This document shows, piece by piece, positions 40,872 through 49,723 of a stretch of 64,000 nucleotides of DNA. The stretch spans positions 1-64,000 of the forward strand of contig DASXMR010000123.1 in NCBI GenBank assembly GCA_036495525.1. Direction: 5' to 3'. Every line of letters begins with the position of its first letter. Position 1 is the first letter of the stretch. The DNA is from DASXMR01 sp036495525 (GTDB taxonomy: Bacteria > Actinomycetota > Actinomycetes > Streptosporangiales > Streptosporangiaceae). The notes under the pieces are model-generated. The model saw only the letters and a program-made list of their open reading frames with translations, searched no databases and was not told the DNA's origin. The translations under genes and the position numbers were made by a program.

Positions 40872-42827
40872 ATGCGCGATGCACCTGGCGGCGGGGACGG
40901 CGGGGAAGTCGGGATCGACCCGGCCAAGCTGGCCGACCTGAATGGCGCCTTAAGCCGGAGCGCGAGCAGCGCGCAGAGCCTGGTGAACATCTACATCGGG
41001 AAGCTATCCCGGTGCGGCATGGACACCGGCCGGCTCAGCAAGGCAGGCCAGGACCTGTCGTGGGCCACTGGCCAGCTGCCGATGCTGTGGCGTCGGCAGT
41101 CGATGGCGCAGGCCATCGAGCGGCAGGATCCCGGCCTGGGCAAGATGGTGCCCGACGGCGCCGGGTACCTGGCCTTCGCCACCGACGGTGCCGCGCAGAA
41201 GGCTGGCAACTCGGACGGCACCAAGGCAGCACAGGCATTGAAGAACGGCAGTAATGACGACTTCATCACTGCTGACCTGGATGCGCATGCCGACGACCCG
41301 GCGTACCTGGCCGCGTTCTTCCACGCCCTCGGCCCCCACGGGCTAGCGATGCTCGGCTCTCAGGTCACCGCGTTCAAGCAGAGTGGCGACACGGGTAAGT
41401 ATCAGAAGTGGGCAAGCCTGGTGGGTGACGGGCTGGCCACCGCCAGCTACCAGATGAAGTTCAGCGACTCCTGGCTGAACGACATCCGGCTGCCGGGCCA
41501 GTCGACGCAGCCACTCGACCTGATCCAGCCCTTCCTAGACAACGGCGTGTACTCGCCGGACTGGCTGCAGCCCCTCGGCCAGTACGCGCTGAGCCAGGCC
41601 GACGCCCAAGCCCATGCGGGCGGCTACGCCGGTAAGGATGCGCTCATCCCGCCGTTGAACCTGGACGGCGTCTGGACCGCGATCGCCCACAACCCCGCCT
41701 ACGACGTGAAGTTCTACGCCGGCAACTTTCCCCGCCTCAGCGATCTGATGACCGACCAGAAGATCATGTACTGGGTGGCGGACGGCGCGTTCGCGGGCAT
41801 GGTGCAGGCGGCGACCATTCCACCGGATCCAGCGCGGTTCCCCGGCCAGTCGCCCATGGCGTATGCGCTCAACGCACAGCGAACAGTGAAGTACTTCGGC
41901 GACCACGCCGGCGCGCGGACGTCGGACGACGTCCGGAATGTGTTCGGCGTCATCGCCATGAATTACTTCAGCGACCTCGCCAGCAGTGTGCGCGCGGCAG
42001 CCCCGGGCATCGGCAAAAAGATGGTGCCGGGATGGCAGATCAGCGCGATGTCTGGTGACTGGGCAGCCTTCGTGACCGAGGCCATGCGGGACCAGGCCAC
42101 CTCGGCACAGCTGCTGATGTTCTACAGCGCCTGGCTGCATACGCAGTACCCGGACTGGCGCGGCCAGGGGAACGCGGACGTGCCCGATCACCAGGGCTGG
42201 TGGAACGACTTCAGCCTCGGGGTGCTGGACGACTTCATGGCCGCTGCCTACCAGACGGCCGGCGCGTCTGCGGGCGAGACTTCCGGCCAGATAGCTGAGG
42301 TTGCCAGTGCGGCCGGCTCGGCGTTCCTCAGCAGCCTGCTGTTCGGCCCGGAGGCGGGCGTCGCCGATGCTGCGCTCGCCGGGGTCCAGGACGGATTCCA
42401 GACAGGCGTGGAGGGCCTGCTCAACAATGCGTTCAATGGCGATCCGCAGCAGTACGACTCTCCAGACTCGACGCTCGAGGGTCTCACCGGCGTCGCCCAG
42501 ACCTACTCCACGACCGTCCAGCAGTGGTGGAACGACGGCAGCCCGTGGCCCGGCCCGACCATCAAGCCGGGTCAGCCCGGCGATCCGAGCTCATACATCA
42601 AAAGGTACGGCGGGCACAAGGCGGACTTCCTAGTCACTGACGGACCCCTGGCGGGCCAGCTCAAGAACCCGCTCAGCATGCACCCGCTGCAGCTAGCCGC
42701 TTACAATGCCTGGCTGCAGGACCCTGCCGTGGTCAATGCCAATGCGGCCAAGGCGCGCGAGACCGAGCTCGGCATGCTGAGCTCGTTCTACGCCAGGGAA
42801 ATGGCCCGCAGCACGTTCGGCGGCTGA
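40872..42827 (+). CDS. Large secreted-effector-like protein, paralogue 1 (DUF6571-like)
   Basis: The 651-residue protein has no signal peptide. Residues about 10-80 form a helical hairpin with WXG-like character (IDPAKLADLNGALSRSASSA, SWATGQLPML). Then follow ADDPAYLAAFFHALGPHGLA, GLATASYQMKFSDSWLNDIR, LIQPFLDNGVYSPDWLQPLG and AIAHNPAYDVKFY. A small-residue-rich helix pair (about 475-520, SAAGSAFLSSLLFGPEAGVA) precedes the C-terminal HPLQLAAYNAWLQDPAV. It resembles actinobacterial DUF6571-type proteins in my judgement. A paralogue follows, so the pair arose by tandem duplication. ATG 40872 is set by alignment to that paralogue. Function is unknown. Confidence 0.75.
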   Translation: MRDAPGGGDGGEVGIDPAKLADLNGALSRSASSAQSLVNIYIGKLSRCGMDTGRLSKAGQDLSWATGQLPMLWRRQSMAQAIERQDPGLGKMVPDGAGYLAFATDGAAQKAGNSDGTKAAQALKNGSNDDFITADLDAHADDPAYLAAFFHALGPHGLAMLGSQVTAFKQSGDTGKYQKWASLVGDGLATASYQMKFSDSWLNDIRLPGQSTQPLDLIQPFLDNGVYSPDWLQPLGQYALSQADAQAHAGGYAGKDALIPPLNLDGVWTAIAHNPAYDVKFYAGNFPRLSDLMTDQKIMYWVADGAFAGMVQAATIPPDPARFPGQSPMAYALNAQRTVKYFGDHAGARTSDDVRNVFGVIAMNYFSDLASSVRAAAPGIGKKMVPGWQISAMSGDWAAFVTEAMRDQATSAQLLMFYSAWLHTQYPDWRGQGNADVPDHQGWWNDFSLGVLDDFMAAAYQTAGASAGETSGQIAEVASAAGSAFLSSLLFGPEAGVADAALAGVQDGFQTGVEGLLNNAFNGDPQQYDSPDSTLEGLTGVAQTYSTTVQQWWNDGSPWPGPTIKPGQPGDPSSYIKRYGGHKADFLVTDGPLAGQLKNPLSMHPLQLAAYNAWLQDPAVVNANAAKARETELGMLSSFYAREMARSTFGG

Positions 42828-42956
42828 CCGGAAGTGCCCGCTGGCCGCTGGCCGAGTCCGCGGTCCGGCTGGGCATAACGGAACCAAAAGGACCCGCCCC
42901 GCCTCTATCATTGAGCCGCGGCCGAACGAATCCGGACGACGAGTGGGCGGCTACAC

Positions 42957-44924
42957 ATGCGTGAGGACCCCGGGGGCGGCGAGGAAGTCGGGATCGACCC
43001 AGCCAAGCTGGCCGACCTGAATGGCACCTTAAGCCGGAGCGCGAGCAGCGCGCAGAGCCTGGTGAACATCTACATCGGGAAAGCCTCCCGGTGCGGGATC
43101 GACACCGGCCGGCTCAGCAAGGCAGGGCAGGACCTGTCGTGGGCCACCGGCCAGCTGCCGATGCTGCGCCGCAGGCAGGAGCTGGGGCTGGCCGCCGAGC
43201 GGCAGGATCCCGGCCTGGGCCAGATGGTGGCCGCCGGCGCCGGGTACCTGGCTTTCCCGACCGACGCCGCGGCCGGCAAGGCGGGCGCATCGGACGGCGG
43301 CAAGGCGGCGCAGGCGCTGCAGGACCGCAGCGACACCAACTTCATCGCCGACGACCTGGCGGCGCACGCCGACGACCCGGCGTACCTGGCCGCGTTCTTC
43401 AAGGCCCTCGGACCGGAGGGGCTGGCCCAGCTCGGCTTGCAGGTCAACGGGTTCAAGCAGAGCGGCGACGACGGCAAGTACGACGGCTGGTCGGCGCTGG
43501 TCGGCGACGGGCTCGCGACGGCCAGCTACCAGATGAAGTTCAGCTACTCCTGGCTGAACGACATCCGGCTGCCGGAGAGCGAGGCGACGGAGCCGGAACT
43601 CGACCTGATCCAGCCGTTCCTGGAAAACGGCGTCTACTCGCCGGACTGGTTGAAGCCGCTCGGCCAGTACGCGATGAACGAGGCCCGCCTGCAGGGCATG
43701 GATCCGGGCCTCATGGGGCCGCCGCCCTCGCTTGACGGAATCTGGGAGGCGATCGCGCACAATCCCGCTTACGACGCGCAGTTCTTCCAGAACAACTTCA
43801 GCAAGTCCGAGTTTGACAACGGGAGCCTCTCGGACCTGATGACCAACCCCATGCTCTCCCATTCGATCATCGACGGCGCGTTCGCCGACATGGTGCAGGC
43901 GGCTACCATCCCGCCTGACCCGTCGAGGTTCCCTGGCATGGATCCCGTGCAGTTCGCGCGCAACGCCGAGCAGACAGTCCAGCTGTTCCAGGACGGGTCG
44001 CCGGACACCTCGGGCCCCGTCCGCCAGGTGTTCGCCACCATGGCCATGTACTACTTCGCTGACCTGCGCAACAGCGTCGGCTCGGCCGCGCCCGGCGTCG
44101 GGGGGCGCGACCTGCCTGGTTGGCAGGTGACGGCGTCCAGCCAGGCCTGGGGCAACTTCGTCGAGCAGGCGATGAAGGACAAGACTGCCGCAGCGCGGCT
44201 GATGACGTTCTACGGGGAGTGGCGGCAGGAGTTCCCCGACAGCAAGGGCCCGTGGCAGGACGAGCAGTTCAAGCTCATGGACTTGTTCATGGTGCACCAG
44301 TACCAGACGGCTGGCTCCACCGCCGGCAGCAGCAACGACGACATCACCAAGGCGCTGGTAGCCGGCGGCGCCGCGTTCCTGACCGCGATCGTGTTCCCGG
44401 AGGCGGACGTGGCCACCGCGGGGGCGCTGCTGACCGGCGCCATCACCGAAGGGGCCAAGGACACCTTCAACTCTGGCGCGGAGGGCGCCCTGGACAGCGC
44501 GTTCGGCGGTGCCGGCGACAGCAAGCTGGACGAGCCGCCCGACAAGATCAAGAACACCCTGGATCAGATCACCCAGGCGAATGCCAACTGGAGCCGCATC
44601 GTCAGGGAGTGGTACAACGCCGAAGGCGGCCGGCCGAACCTCAAATCCCCGGTCGAGTTCGATGGTCACCAGAGCAACGGGGACCCGAATACCTACATCA
44701 ATGAGTTTGGCGGGTCCACCGGCCCCGGTAACGCGAACTTCTTCGACAGCCAGGGGCAGCATATCAAGGACCCATCCGACATGTCTCCGCACCAGCTTGC
44801 CGCGTACAACGCATGGCTGCAGGATCCGGCGATCGCCGAGTCAACTGTCCCCGGTACCAACGTCCCCGGCCAGGGGCCGAAGCGGCTGTGGGAGACCTAC
44901 ACCAACCAGTTCGGCGGTGGCTGA
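42957..44924 (+). CDS. Large secreted-effector-like protein, paralogue 2 (DUF6571-like)
   Basis: The 655-residue protein aligns end to end with the upstream paralogue. The N-terminal 70 residues are nearly identical, the middle is diverged (LIQPFLENGVYSPDWLKPLG; FADMVQAATIPPDPSRFPG) and the hydrophobic helix pair (GGAAFLTAIVFPEADVATAG) is present. The C-terminal QLAAYNAWLQDPAI is conserved. Divergence concentrates between about residues 80 and 470. Such a pattern, with conserved ends and a variable middle, would fit a secretion or assembly frame around a specific core. It is 3 bp before a lipoprotein gene, so the two are likely co-translated. Confidence 0.75.
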   Translation: MREDPGGGEEVGIDPAKLADLNGTLSRSASSAQSLVNIYIGKASRCGIDTGRLSKAGQDLSWATGQLPMLRRRQELGLAAERQDPGLGQMVAAGAGYLAFPTDAAAGKAGASDGGKAAQALQDRSDTNFIADDLAAHADDPAYLAAFFKALGPEGLAQLGLQVNGFKQSGDDGKYDGWSALVGDGLATASYQMKFSYSWLNDIRLPESEATEPELDLIQPFLENGVYSPDWLKPLGQYAMNEARLQGMDPGLMGPPPSLDGIWEAIAHNPAYDAQFFQNNFSKSEFDNGSLSDLMTNPMLSHSIIDGAFADMVQAATIPPDPSRFPGMDPVQFARNAEQTVQLFQDGSPDTSGPVRQVFATMAMYYFADLRNSVGSAAPGVGGRDLPGWQVTASSQAWGNFVEQAMKDKTAAARLMTFYGEWRQEFPDSKGPWQDEQFKLMDLFMVHQYQTAGSTAGSSNDDITKALVAGGAAFLTAIVFPEADVATAGALLTGAITEGAKDTFNSGAEGALDSAFGGAGDSKLDEPPDKIKNTLDQITQANANWSRIVREWYNAEGGRPNLKSPVEFDGHQSNGDPNTYINEFGGSTGPGNANFFDSQGQHIKDPSDMSPHQLAAYNAWLQDPAIAESTVPGTNVPGQGPKRLWETYTNQFGGG

Positions 44925-44927
44925 CAG

Positions 44928-45497
44928 GTGAAGCCCCCTGGCCGGGCGCTGGCCATGCTCGCCGGCGTGCTGGCAGCAGCCGCCATCACGCTCGCCGGGT
45001 GCAGCAGCGGCGTCAGCGCCAGCCAGGGCAGGACCGCAGCGGCAAAGGCGCGCGGCCAGGTACTGCCTCAGGTCCGCGCCCTCTACCGGCAGATCTATAA
45101 CGCGCGGGCGGGCTGGGCGTTCGCGATAGATGCGAGCTATCTGCGGTGCATCAGGGGAAACAGCACGACCCAGGTGGCTTATCACAGCAATATTTCCTAC
45201 GTCCGCGGCTTTCAGGGGCTCACCCCGGCCAGCTTCCGGCAGCGCATACTGGCCCTCGTTCACTCCGGCGGCTGGAAGTTCGCGCTGAACAACGCAGATA
45301 GGCCCAAAGGGAACTGGGACTCCCATTACGACCTGTCAAAAGGCCCGGTGAAGGGCGACCTGGCCGTGGCCGGGCGAATCGCGCTGCTGAGATTCTCGAG
45401 CCCGTGCTTCAACGCCGGCTCGGCGGCCGACAGCCTGGCCGCGCACGGGAGCGACGTCCCGGTGCCACATCCGAGCTCGACGTCGGCCGGCGGATGA
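44928..45497 (+). CDS. Lipoprotein encoded with the paralogue cluster
   Basis: The 189-residue protein starts with a lipoprotein signal (LAMLAGVLAAAAITLAGCSS, lipobox LAGC, Cys near 25). The mature part is helical, then mixed (VLPQVRALYRQIYNARAGWA, IDASYLRCIRGNST, FRQRILALVHSGGWKFALNN). Two further cysteines (about 71 and 164) may form a disulfide. It ends in a Pro/Ser-rich tail. It follows paralogue 2 by 3 bp and precedes the WXG100-like gene. A membrane-anchored partner or immunity-like role is possible but speculative. Confidence 0.75.
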   Translation: MKPPGRALAMLAGVLAAAAITLAGCSSGVSASQGRTAAAKARGQVLPQVRALYRQIYNARAGWAFAIDASYLRCIRGNSTTQVAYHSNISYVRGFQGLTPASFRQRILALVHSGGWKFALNNADRPKGNWDSHYDLSKGPVKGDLAVAGRIALLRFSSPCFNAGSAADSLAAHGSDVPVPHPSSTSAGG

Positions 45498-45568
45498 GGA
45501 GAGCAGCCACGTGACCAGCAGGTGCAATTCCTCCCGCTAGCACCCCAACCACCCGTCCGGAGGATCCC

Positions 45569-45886
45569 ATGGCCGCCAGCGCCAGCAAGGTGCCCAGCCC
45601 GTTGCACGAGGCCCTCAGCGAGCTGTACAGCAGCATCCAGCAGGACCAGGCCACGATGGCGAACGCGCTCAAGGACACCTGCCAGCGGATGGCCGGCGCC
45701 GACGTCTGGATCGGCTACGCGGCCGATTCCTGGAACTCCGAGCTCACCGGCCGGTCCGCTGACCTGGCTAGCAACGTCAATGGCACCGTCGCTGAGATTC
45801 AGCAGCGGCTTGCCGCCACTCAGTCCACCTGCACGCCGGAGCAGGCCCGCTTCGAGAACCTGATCCTCTCCGGCCGGCTGCAGTAG
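45569..45886 (+). CDS. WXG100-like small protein
   Basis: The 105-residue, all-helical protein has W47-I48-G49 (ADVWIGYAADSW) at its centre, between two long helices. This is the geometry of WXG100/ESX proteins exported by type VII secretion. The N-terminal helix reads LHEALSELYSSIQQDQATMA and the C-terminal one LASNVNGTVAEIQQRLAATQ. A C-terminal YxxxD/E export signal is not evident, so the partner may supply it. ATG 45569 follows GGAGG. It closes the paralogue-lipoprotein cluster. No EccC or other secretion core is in the window. Confidence 0.7.
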   Translation: MAASASKVPSPLHEALSELYSSIQQDQATMANALKDTCQRMAGADVWIGYAADSWNSELTGRSADLASNVNGTVAEIQQRLAATQSTCTPEQARFENLILSGRLQ

Positions 45887-45912
45887 CCGGCAACGTGCTC
45901 GAGCCGCGGCGA

Positions 45913-46677
45913 TTACCGCTGCTGCTCGGTAGGGCGCATCAGCATCTCGTTGACCGCCACGTGTCTGGGACGAGTGACGATGTAGGTGATGGCATCCGCG
46001 ATGTCGTCGGCCTCCATCCGCTGCCCGAACTGACTCTGCATTGCTGCCAGCACCTCCGGCCGGTTGTGGCTGGCCAGCTCCGTGGCAGTGGCGCCCGGCT
46101 CGACCAGCGACACCCGGACGTACTGCCCGGCTAGCTCCTGGCGCAGCGACTCGCTGAACGCGCCGACGCCGAACTTTGTCAGCGCGTAGACCCCGTTGCC
46201 GAGGCGGGCGTGGCGCCCGGCCACCGAGCTGATGTTCACCATGTCGGCCACCAGGCGCGGACCCTCGCCAGCCGCGCGGCGCAGATGCGGCAGCGCCGCG
46301 TGCGCGCAGTACAGCAAGCCGAGCACGTTGAGCTGCACCATCTGCTGCCACTCAGCCAGCGGCGCCTCGGCTGCCGGGCCGAGCAGCATGACCCCGGCAT
46401 TATTGACGAGCGTGTCGAGACGGCCAAGCTCACTGGCCGTCCGCTCGACCGCGGCGGCTGCCTGCTGCTGATCTGTGACGTCGCACTCCAGTACCAGCGC
46501 GGTACCGCCCTGGTCCCTGATCGCGGCGGCCAGCTCGTCGAGCCGGTCCCGCCGCCGCGCTGCCAGCGCTACCGCCGCGCCCCGCGCTGCCAGCGCGGAC
46601 GCGGCTGCCGCGCCGATGCCGCTGGATGCTCCGGTCACCAGCGCAACGGTGTCCTTCAGTACCGGCTCCACCGGCAT
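45913..46677 (-). CDS. Short-chain dehydrogenase/reductase
   Basis: The 254-residue classical SDR has the cofactor motif (LVTGASSGIGAAAASALAAR), the NNAG motif (LVNNAGVMLLG), the catalytic Ser (VNISSVAGRHA) and Tyr-Lys (YALTKFGV). The ending is normal. A basic residue after the glycine motif (AARRRDRL) suggests NADP preference. It resembles YdfG-like serine/hydroxy-acid dehydrogenases. It is convergent with the WXG100-like gene (26 bp) and divergent from the DUF899 gene, sharing a 221-bp promoter region. Confidence 0.92.
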   Translation of the reverse strand: MPVEPVLKDTVALVTGASSGIGAAAASALAARGAAVALAARRRDRLDELAAAIRDQGGTALVLECDVTDQQQAAAAVERTASELGRLDTLVNNAGVMLLGPAAEAPLAEWQQMVQLNVLGLLYCAHAALPHLRRAAGEGPRLVADMVNISSVAGRHARLGNGVYALTKFGVGAFSESLRQELAGQYVRVSLVEPGATATELASHNRPEVLAAMQSQFGQRMEADDIADAITYIVTRPRHVAVNEMLMRPTEQQR

Positions 46678-46898
46678 GCACCCTCCTCAGCTCAGCGACG
46701 CCTGCCCGTTCGTTACCCGCTGCGATCAGCTTCACCGCAGCCTTGGGCTCCGCCAGGCAGCCAAGCGTCTCACAGCGCTCTTCGCGGCGGCGCACTCCGC
46801 GGCAGGTGCGCGTGCGCCCGGCCGCCGATGAGTTAGCCGGGCGGGCGCGGTCGTAAACGTCAGCTGCAGGCCGTGAAACCGACCGTTGAGGAGGGCTT

Positions 46899-47585
46899 AT
46901 GACCACCGCCGGACTACCGCCCGTTGTCGACGCCGACGCCTGGCAGCGAGAACTGGACACACTGCGTGCCAGGGAGAAAGCCGCGACCAGGGAGCTCGAC
47001 TCGATCGCCGCGCAGCGCAGGCGGCTGCCCATGGTCAGGATGCCCGACTACACCCTGGAGGGTGAGCAGGGACCGATCGCCCTGGCCCACATCTTCGGCG
47101 GCACGTCACAGCTGATCGTCTACAACCACATGTGGTTCCCCGGCGAGCAGTGGCAGTGCCCTGGCTGCACTGGTTTCACCTCGCAGTTCACCCGGCTTGA
47201 GTTCCTTGACGACTACGACGCGCGGTTCGTCATCGTCACCCAGGGGCCCATTGACGAGGCGCTCGAGTACAAGCGGCGGGTCGGCAACCAGATGACCTGG
47301 TACTCCACCGCGAACAGCTCCTTCGGCGCCGACGTCGGCGCGCCGCCCGGCGGCGGATTCGCCGTGAACGTGCTCCTGCGCGACGGCGACAGCGTGTATC
47401 GCACCTGGCACACCAGCGGCCGTGGCACCGAGCAGCTCAGCCACGCGTTCGGGCTGATCGACCTGCTGCCCTACGGACGGCAGGAAGAGTGGCAGGACTC
47501 GCCTGAGGGCTGGCCGAAGTCGCCCACCTACAGCCGGTGGAACGGCTCGGAAGCCATCGCGGCGGCCTACGGACCGGGGGCCTGA
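46899..47585 (+). CDS. DUF899-family thioredoxin-like protein
   Basis: The 228-residue protein has the DUF899 pattern: an N-terminal helix (WQRELDTLRAREKAATRELD), RRRLPMVRMPDYTLEGEQGP, the thioredoxin-like strand LIVYNHMWFPGEQWQCPGCTGF with a CPGC pair, and a C-terminal RWNGS. The fold is thioredoxin-like, but a redox role is only presumed. ATG 46899 follows TTGAGGAGGGCTT. It stands alone on the forward strand, divergent from the SDR. Confidence 0.85.
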   Translation: MTTAGLPPVVDADAWQRELDTLRAREKAATRELDSIAAQRRRLPMVRMPDYTLEGEQGPIALAHIFGGTSQLIVYNHMWFPGEQWQCPGCTGFTSQFTRLEFLDDYDARFVIVTQGPIDEALEYKRRVGNQMTWYSTANSSFGADVGAPPGGGFAVNVLLRDGDSVYRTWHTSGRGTEQLSHAFGLIDLLPYGRQEEWQDSPEGWPKSPTYSRWNGSEAIAAAYGPGA

Positions 47586-47801
47586 GGACCACTGACGTCG
47601 CCCCGGCGGCTGACGTCGGCACCGGGCCAGGCCCGGCGGCCCGACAGAGCGGAGCCGGGCGGTCACGGCCTGCTTGTTAGCCTTGTGCTAGCCCTCACGG
47701 GCGCCAGCGGCGAGGTCAGCCTCGCCAGCGGATCGGGGGCCGCGTCGCCCGGCCGAGCTTGCCGGAGCGGCACGCGCAGCTGACAGCGAGGACGTTGCCT
47801 C

Positions 47802-48638
47802 ATGTTGCCACGGTGGGAGAACAGCGAGCCCGTGCTGCACACCGCGCACGGCAGCGGCAACTGGATAGGTGCTGCCAGCGCGATGCTGCACGATGACCAC
47901 ATCTACCTGGCGTATCGCGACCGGCATCCGGTCGACAAGGGCCGGGGCAACCGCTGCTACGTGGCCCGCTCCCCCGCTGACGACGGCATCAAGTTCGAGA
48001 CGCTCTGCGTCATCGACAAGCAGGACATGGAAGCTGAGTCGCTGGAGCGCCCCGCTCTTGACGTCACCCAGGACGGCGCCTGGGACCTGTACCTGAGCTG
48101 CGCGACCTTCGGCACCAAGCACTGGCGCATCGAGCGGCTGCGGGCTGGCCGTCCTGAGGACCTCAGCCCGGCCACCAGGCAGACCGTCTTTCCTGGCAGC
48201 GCGGCGTTCGGCATCAAGGACCCGGTGCTCGTCCGCGGGCAGGACCTGCGCATCTGGGCCACGCTGCACCCGCTGACCGAGGGCGATGCGAACGCGGACC
48301 AGATGACCAGCGTGGACGCCGGCAGCTGCGAGACCGTCATGGCACCGGATCCCGGCACCTGGTACAGCCGCGGCACCCGGATAACGGCGGTGCTGGCAGA
48401 CCATGCGTATTTCGACGGCCGGGCCTCGGCGGCGCAGAACTTCGAGGAGCGGACCGGCGTCGCCAGGTGGGACGGATCGCGGTTCATCCCCGTCGCCGGC
48501 CCCGTCTCCAGCCCGTTCGGCGGCGGCGCGCTGCGTTACGTCTCGGTCGTCACCCTGCCGGACGGCAGCCTGCGCCTCTACTACGAGAGCGCGACTGAGT
48601 ACGGCAGCCATGAGCTGCGCTCTGAGCTGCGGGGGTAA
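47802..48638 (+). CDS. Five-bladed beta-propeller glycosidase-like protein
   Basis: The 278-residue protein has repeated strands of the propeller type found in GH43/GH32-like enzymes (HDDHIYLAYRDRHPVDKGRG, GAWDLYLSCATFGTKHWRIE, FGIKDPVLVRGQDLRIWATL, GSLRLYYESATEYGSHELR). DPVL-type Asp and Arg residues at the blade centres match the family style. It lacks a signal peptide, so it would act in the cytoplasm. I cannot name a substrate and am not sure it is catalytically active. It is convergent with the polysaccharide deacetylase gene, 23 bp apart, which may hint at carbohydrate processing. Confidence 0.6.
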   Translation: MLPRWENSEPVLHTAHGSGNWIGAASAMLHDDHIYLAYRDRHPVDKGRGNRCYVARSPADDGIKFETLCVIDKQDMEAESLERPALDVTQDGAWDLYLSCATFGTKHWRIERLRAGRPEDLSPATRQTVFPGSAAFGIKDPVLVRGQDLRIWATLHPLTEGDANADQMTSVDAGSCETVMAPDPGTWYSRGTRITAVLADHAYFDGRASAAQNFEERTGVARWDGSRFIPVAGPVSSPFGGGALRYVSVVTLPDGSLRLYYESATEYGSHELRSELRG

Positions 48639-48661
48639 GCGGGGCCGCCAGCCTGCGCGGC

Positions 48662-49504
48662 TCAGTCGTCGCGCCAGCAGTCGTAGATATCGCTGAGAGT
48701 CGCGAACCATACGTCGTCGTGCTGCTTCATGTGCACGATGAACCGCTCCAGCATCATGATGGCGTGCGCGCGGCCGCTGACCAGCCCGTGCACGGTGTGC
48801 GTGAGCAGGCCGCCGGGATGGTTCTGGTAGGCGTAGTCGAAGTTGTCCCGCCACCGCGCGAACGTGTGGTCGGTGGACATCAGCCCGGCCAGCACCCCCG
48901 GCACGTGGTCAAGCGCCGGAAAGTCATCCATGAACCAGGACACCGGGAGCTCAAGCACCGGGCTTGCCGGGCCGAACTCGTTGGGCTCCTCCCGGTGCAC
49001 GGTGACCTGCCGGGGCCGGTAAGGCTCGAAGTCGCGGCCCATCAGCGAGCTGTCCCACTCGAAGCCGTGCTCTTCCAGGATGTTCAGTGTCCACTGCGAG
49101 AAGTCCCAGGCAGGCGACCGGTAACCGCGTGGCCGGCGGCCGGTGATCTGCTCGTGCTGGCTGAGCTGGACCTCCATCAGCCGCCGCTCCTCGGCCTCGC
49201 CGAGCGAGGGCACCGACTCGTGGTAAGCGCCGTGCGCCGCGATCTCGTGCCCGGAGTCGATCACCTCCCTGATGCGGTCGGGGAAGGTGATGAGCGTGTG
49301 CCCCGGCGTGCACCAGGTCGTCGGGATGTCGTACTTCGCGAACAGCCGCAGCAGCCGCGGAGTGCCGACTTCCGCGTCGAACTCGCCGCGGGACAGGATC
49401 GACGGACTGAGCGTGGCCATGTGCCCGCTGAACGCGCACATCGCATCGAAGTCCACCCCGATGTTGACGGCGAGTCGCTTCCCGTCAGGAAGTCGCAGCG
49501 GCAT
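48662..49504 (-). CDS. Polysaccharide deacetylase (NodB homology)
   Basis: The 280-residue protein has the NodB fold: a metal-binding Asp motif (NIGVDFDAMCAFSG), the His motif (HEIAAHGAYHES), RSPAWDFSQWTL (motif 3) and a late His (LLTHTVHGL). It belongs to the PuuE/allantoinase-like cytosolic branch, which hydrolyses amides rather than chitin. There is no signal peptide. Start ATG 49504 follows AGAAAGGGACCG. The longer frame to 49585 has an improbable N-terminus. Confidence 0.85.
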   Translation of the reverse strand: MPLRLPDGKRLAVNIGVDFDAMCAFSGHMATLSPSILSRGEFDAEVGTPRLLRLFAKYDIPTTWCTPGHTLITFPDRIREVIDSGHEIAAHGAYHESVPSLGEAEERRLMEVQLSQHEQITGRRPRGYRSPAWDFSQWTLNILEEHGFEWDSSLMGRDFEPYRPRQVTVHREEPNEFGPASPVLELPVSWFMDDFPALDHVPGVLAGLMSTDHTFARWRDNFDYAYQNHPGGLLTHTVHGLVSGRAHAIMMLERFIVHMKQHDDVWFATLSDIYDCWRDD

Positions 49505-49723
49505 AGGACGGTCCCTTTCTGAGCGCGCATCGCCCGATCCCTTGGCCCGTCCAGAATGTGGCGGTAGCGCCAGCGCGTCAACCACGGGCGGTGACCGGCG
49601 TTACCTGCCTGACTGGCCGGAAACACCGCGTTCACCATGGTCGTGGTTGCGGGGATTTCAACAGCAAGAAGAAGAACGAGGCTGTCGCGGGGAATGCCCT
49701 GCCCGCACGGATAAGGTGTCGCC

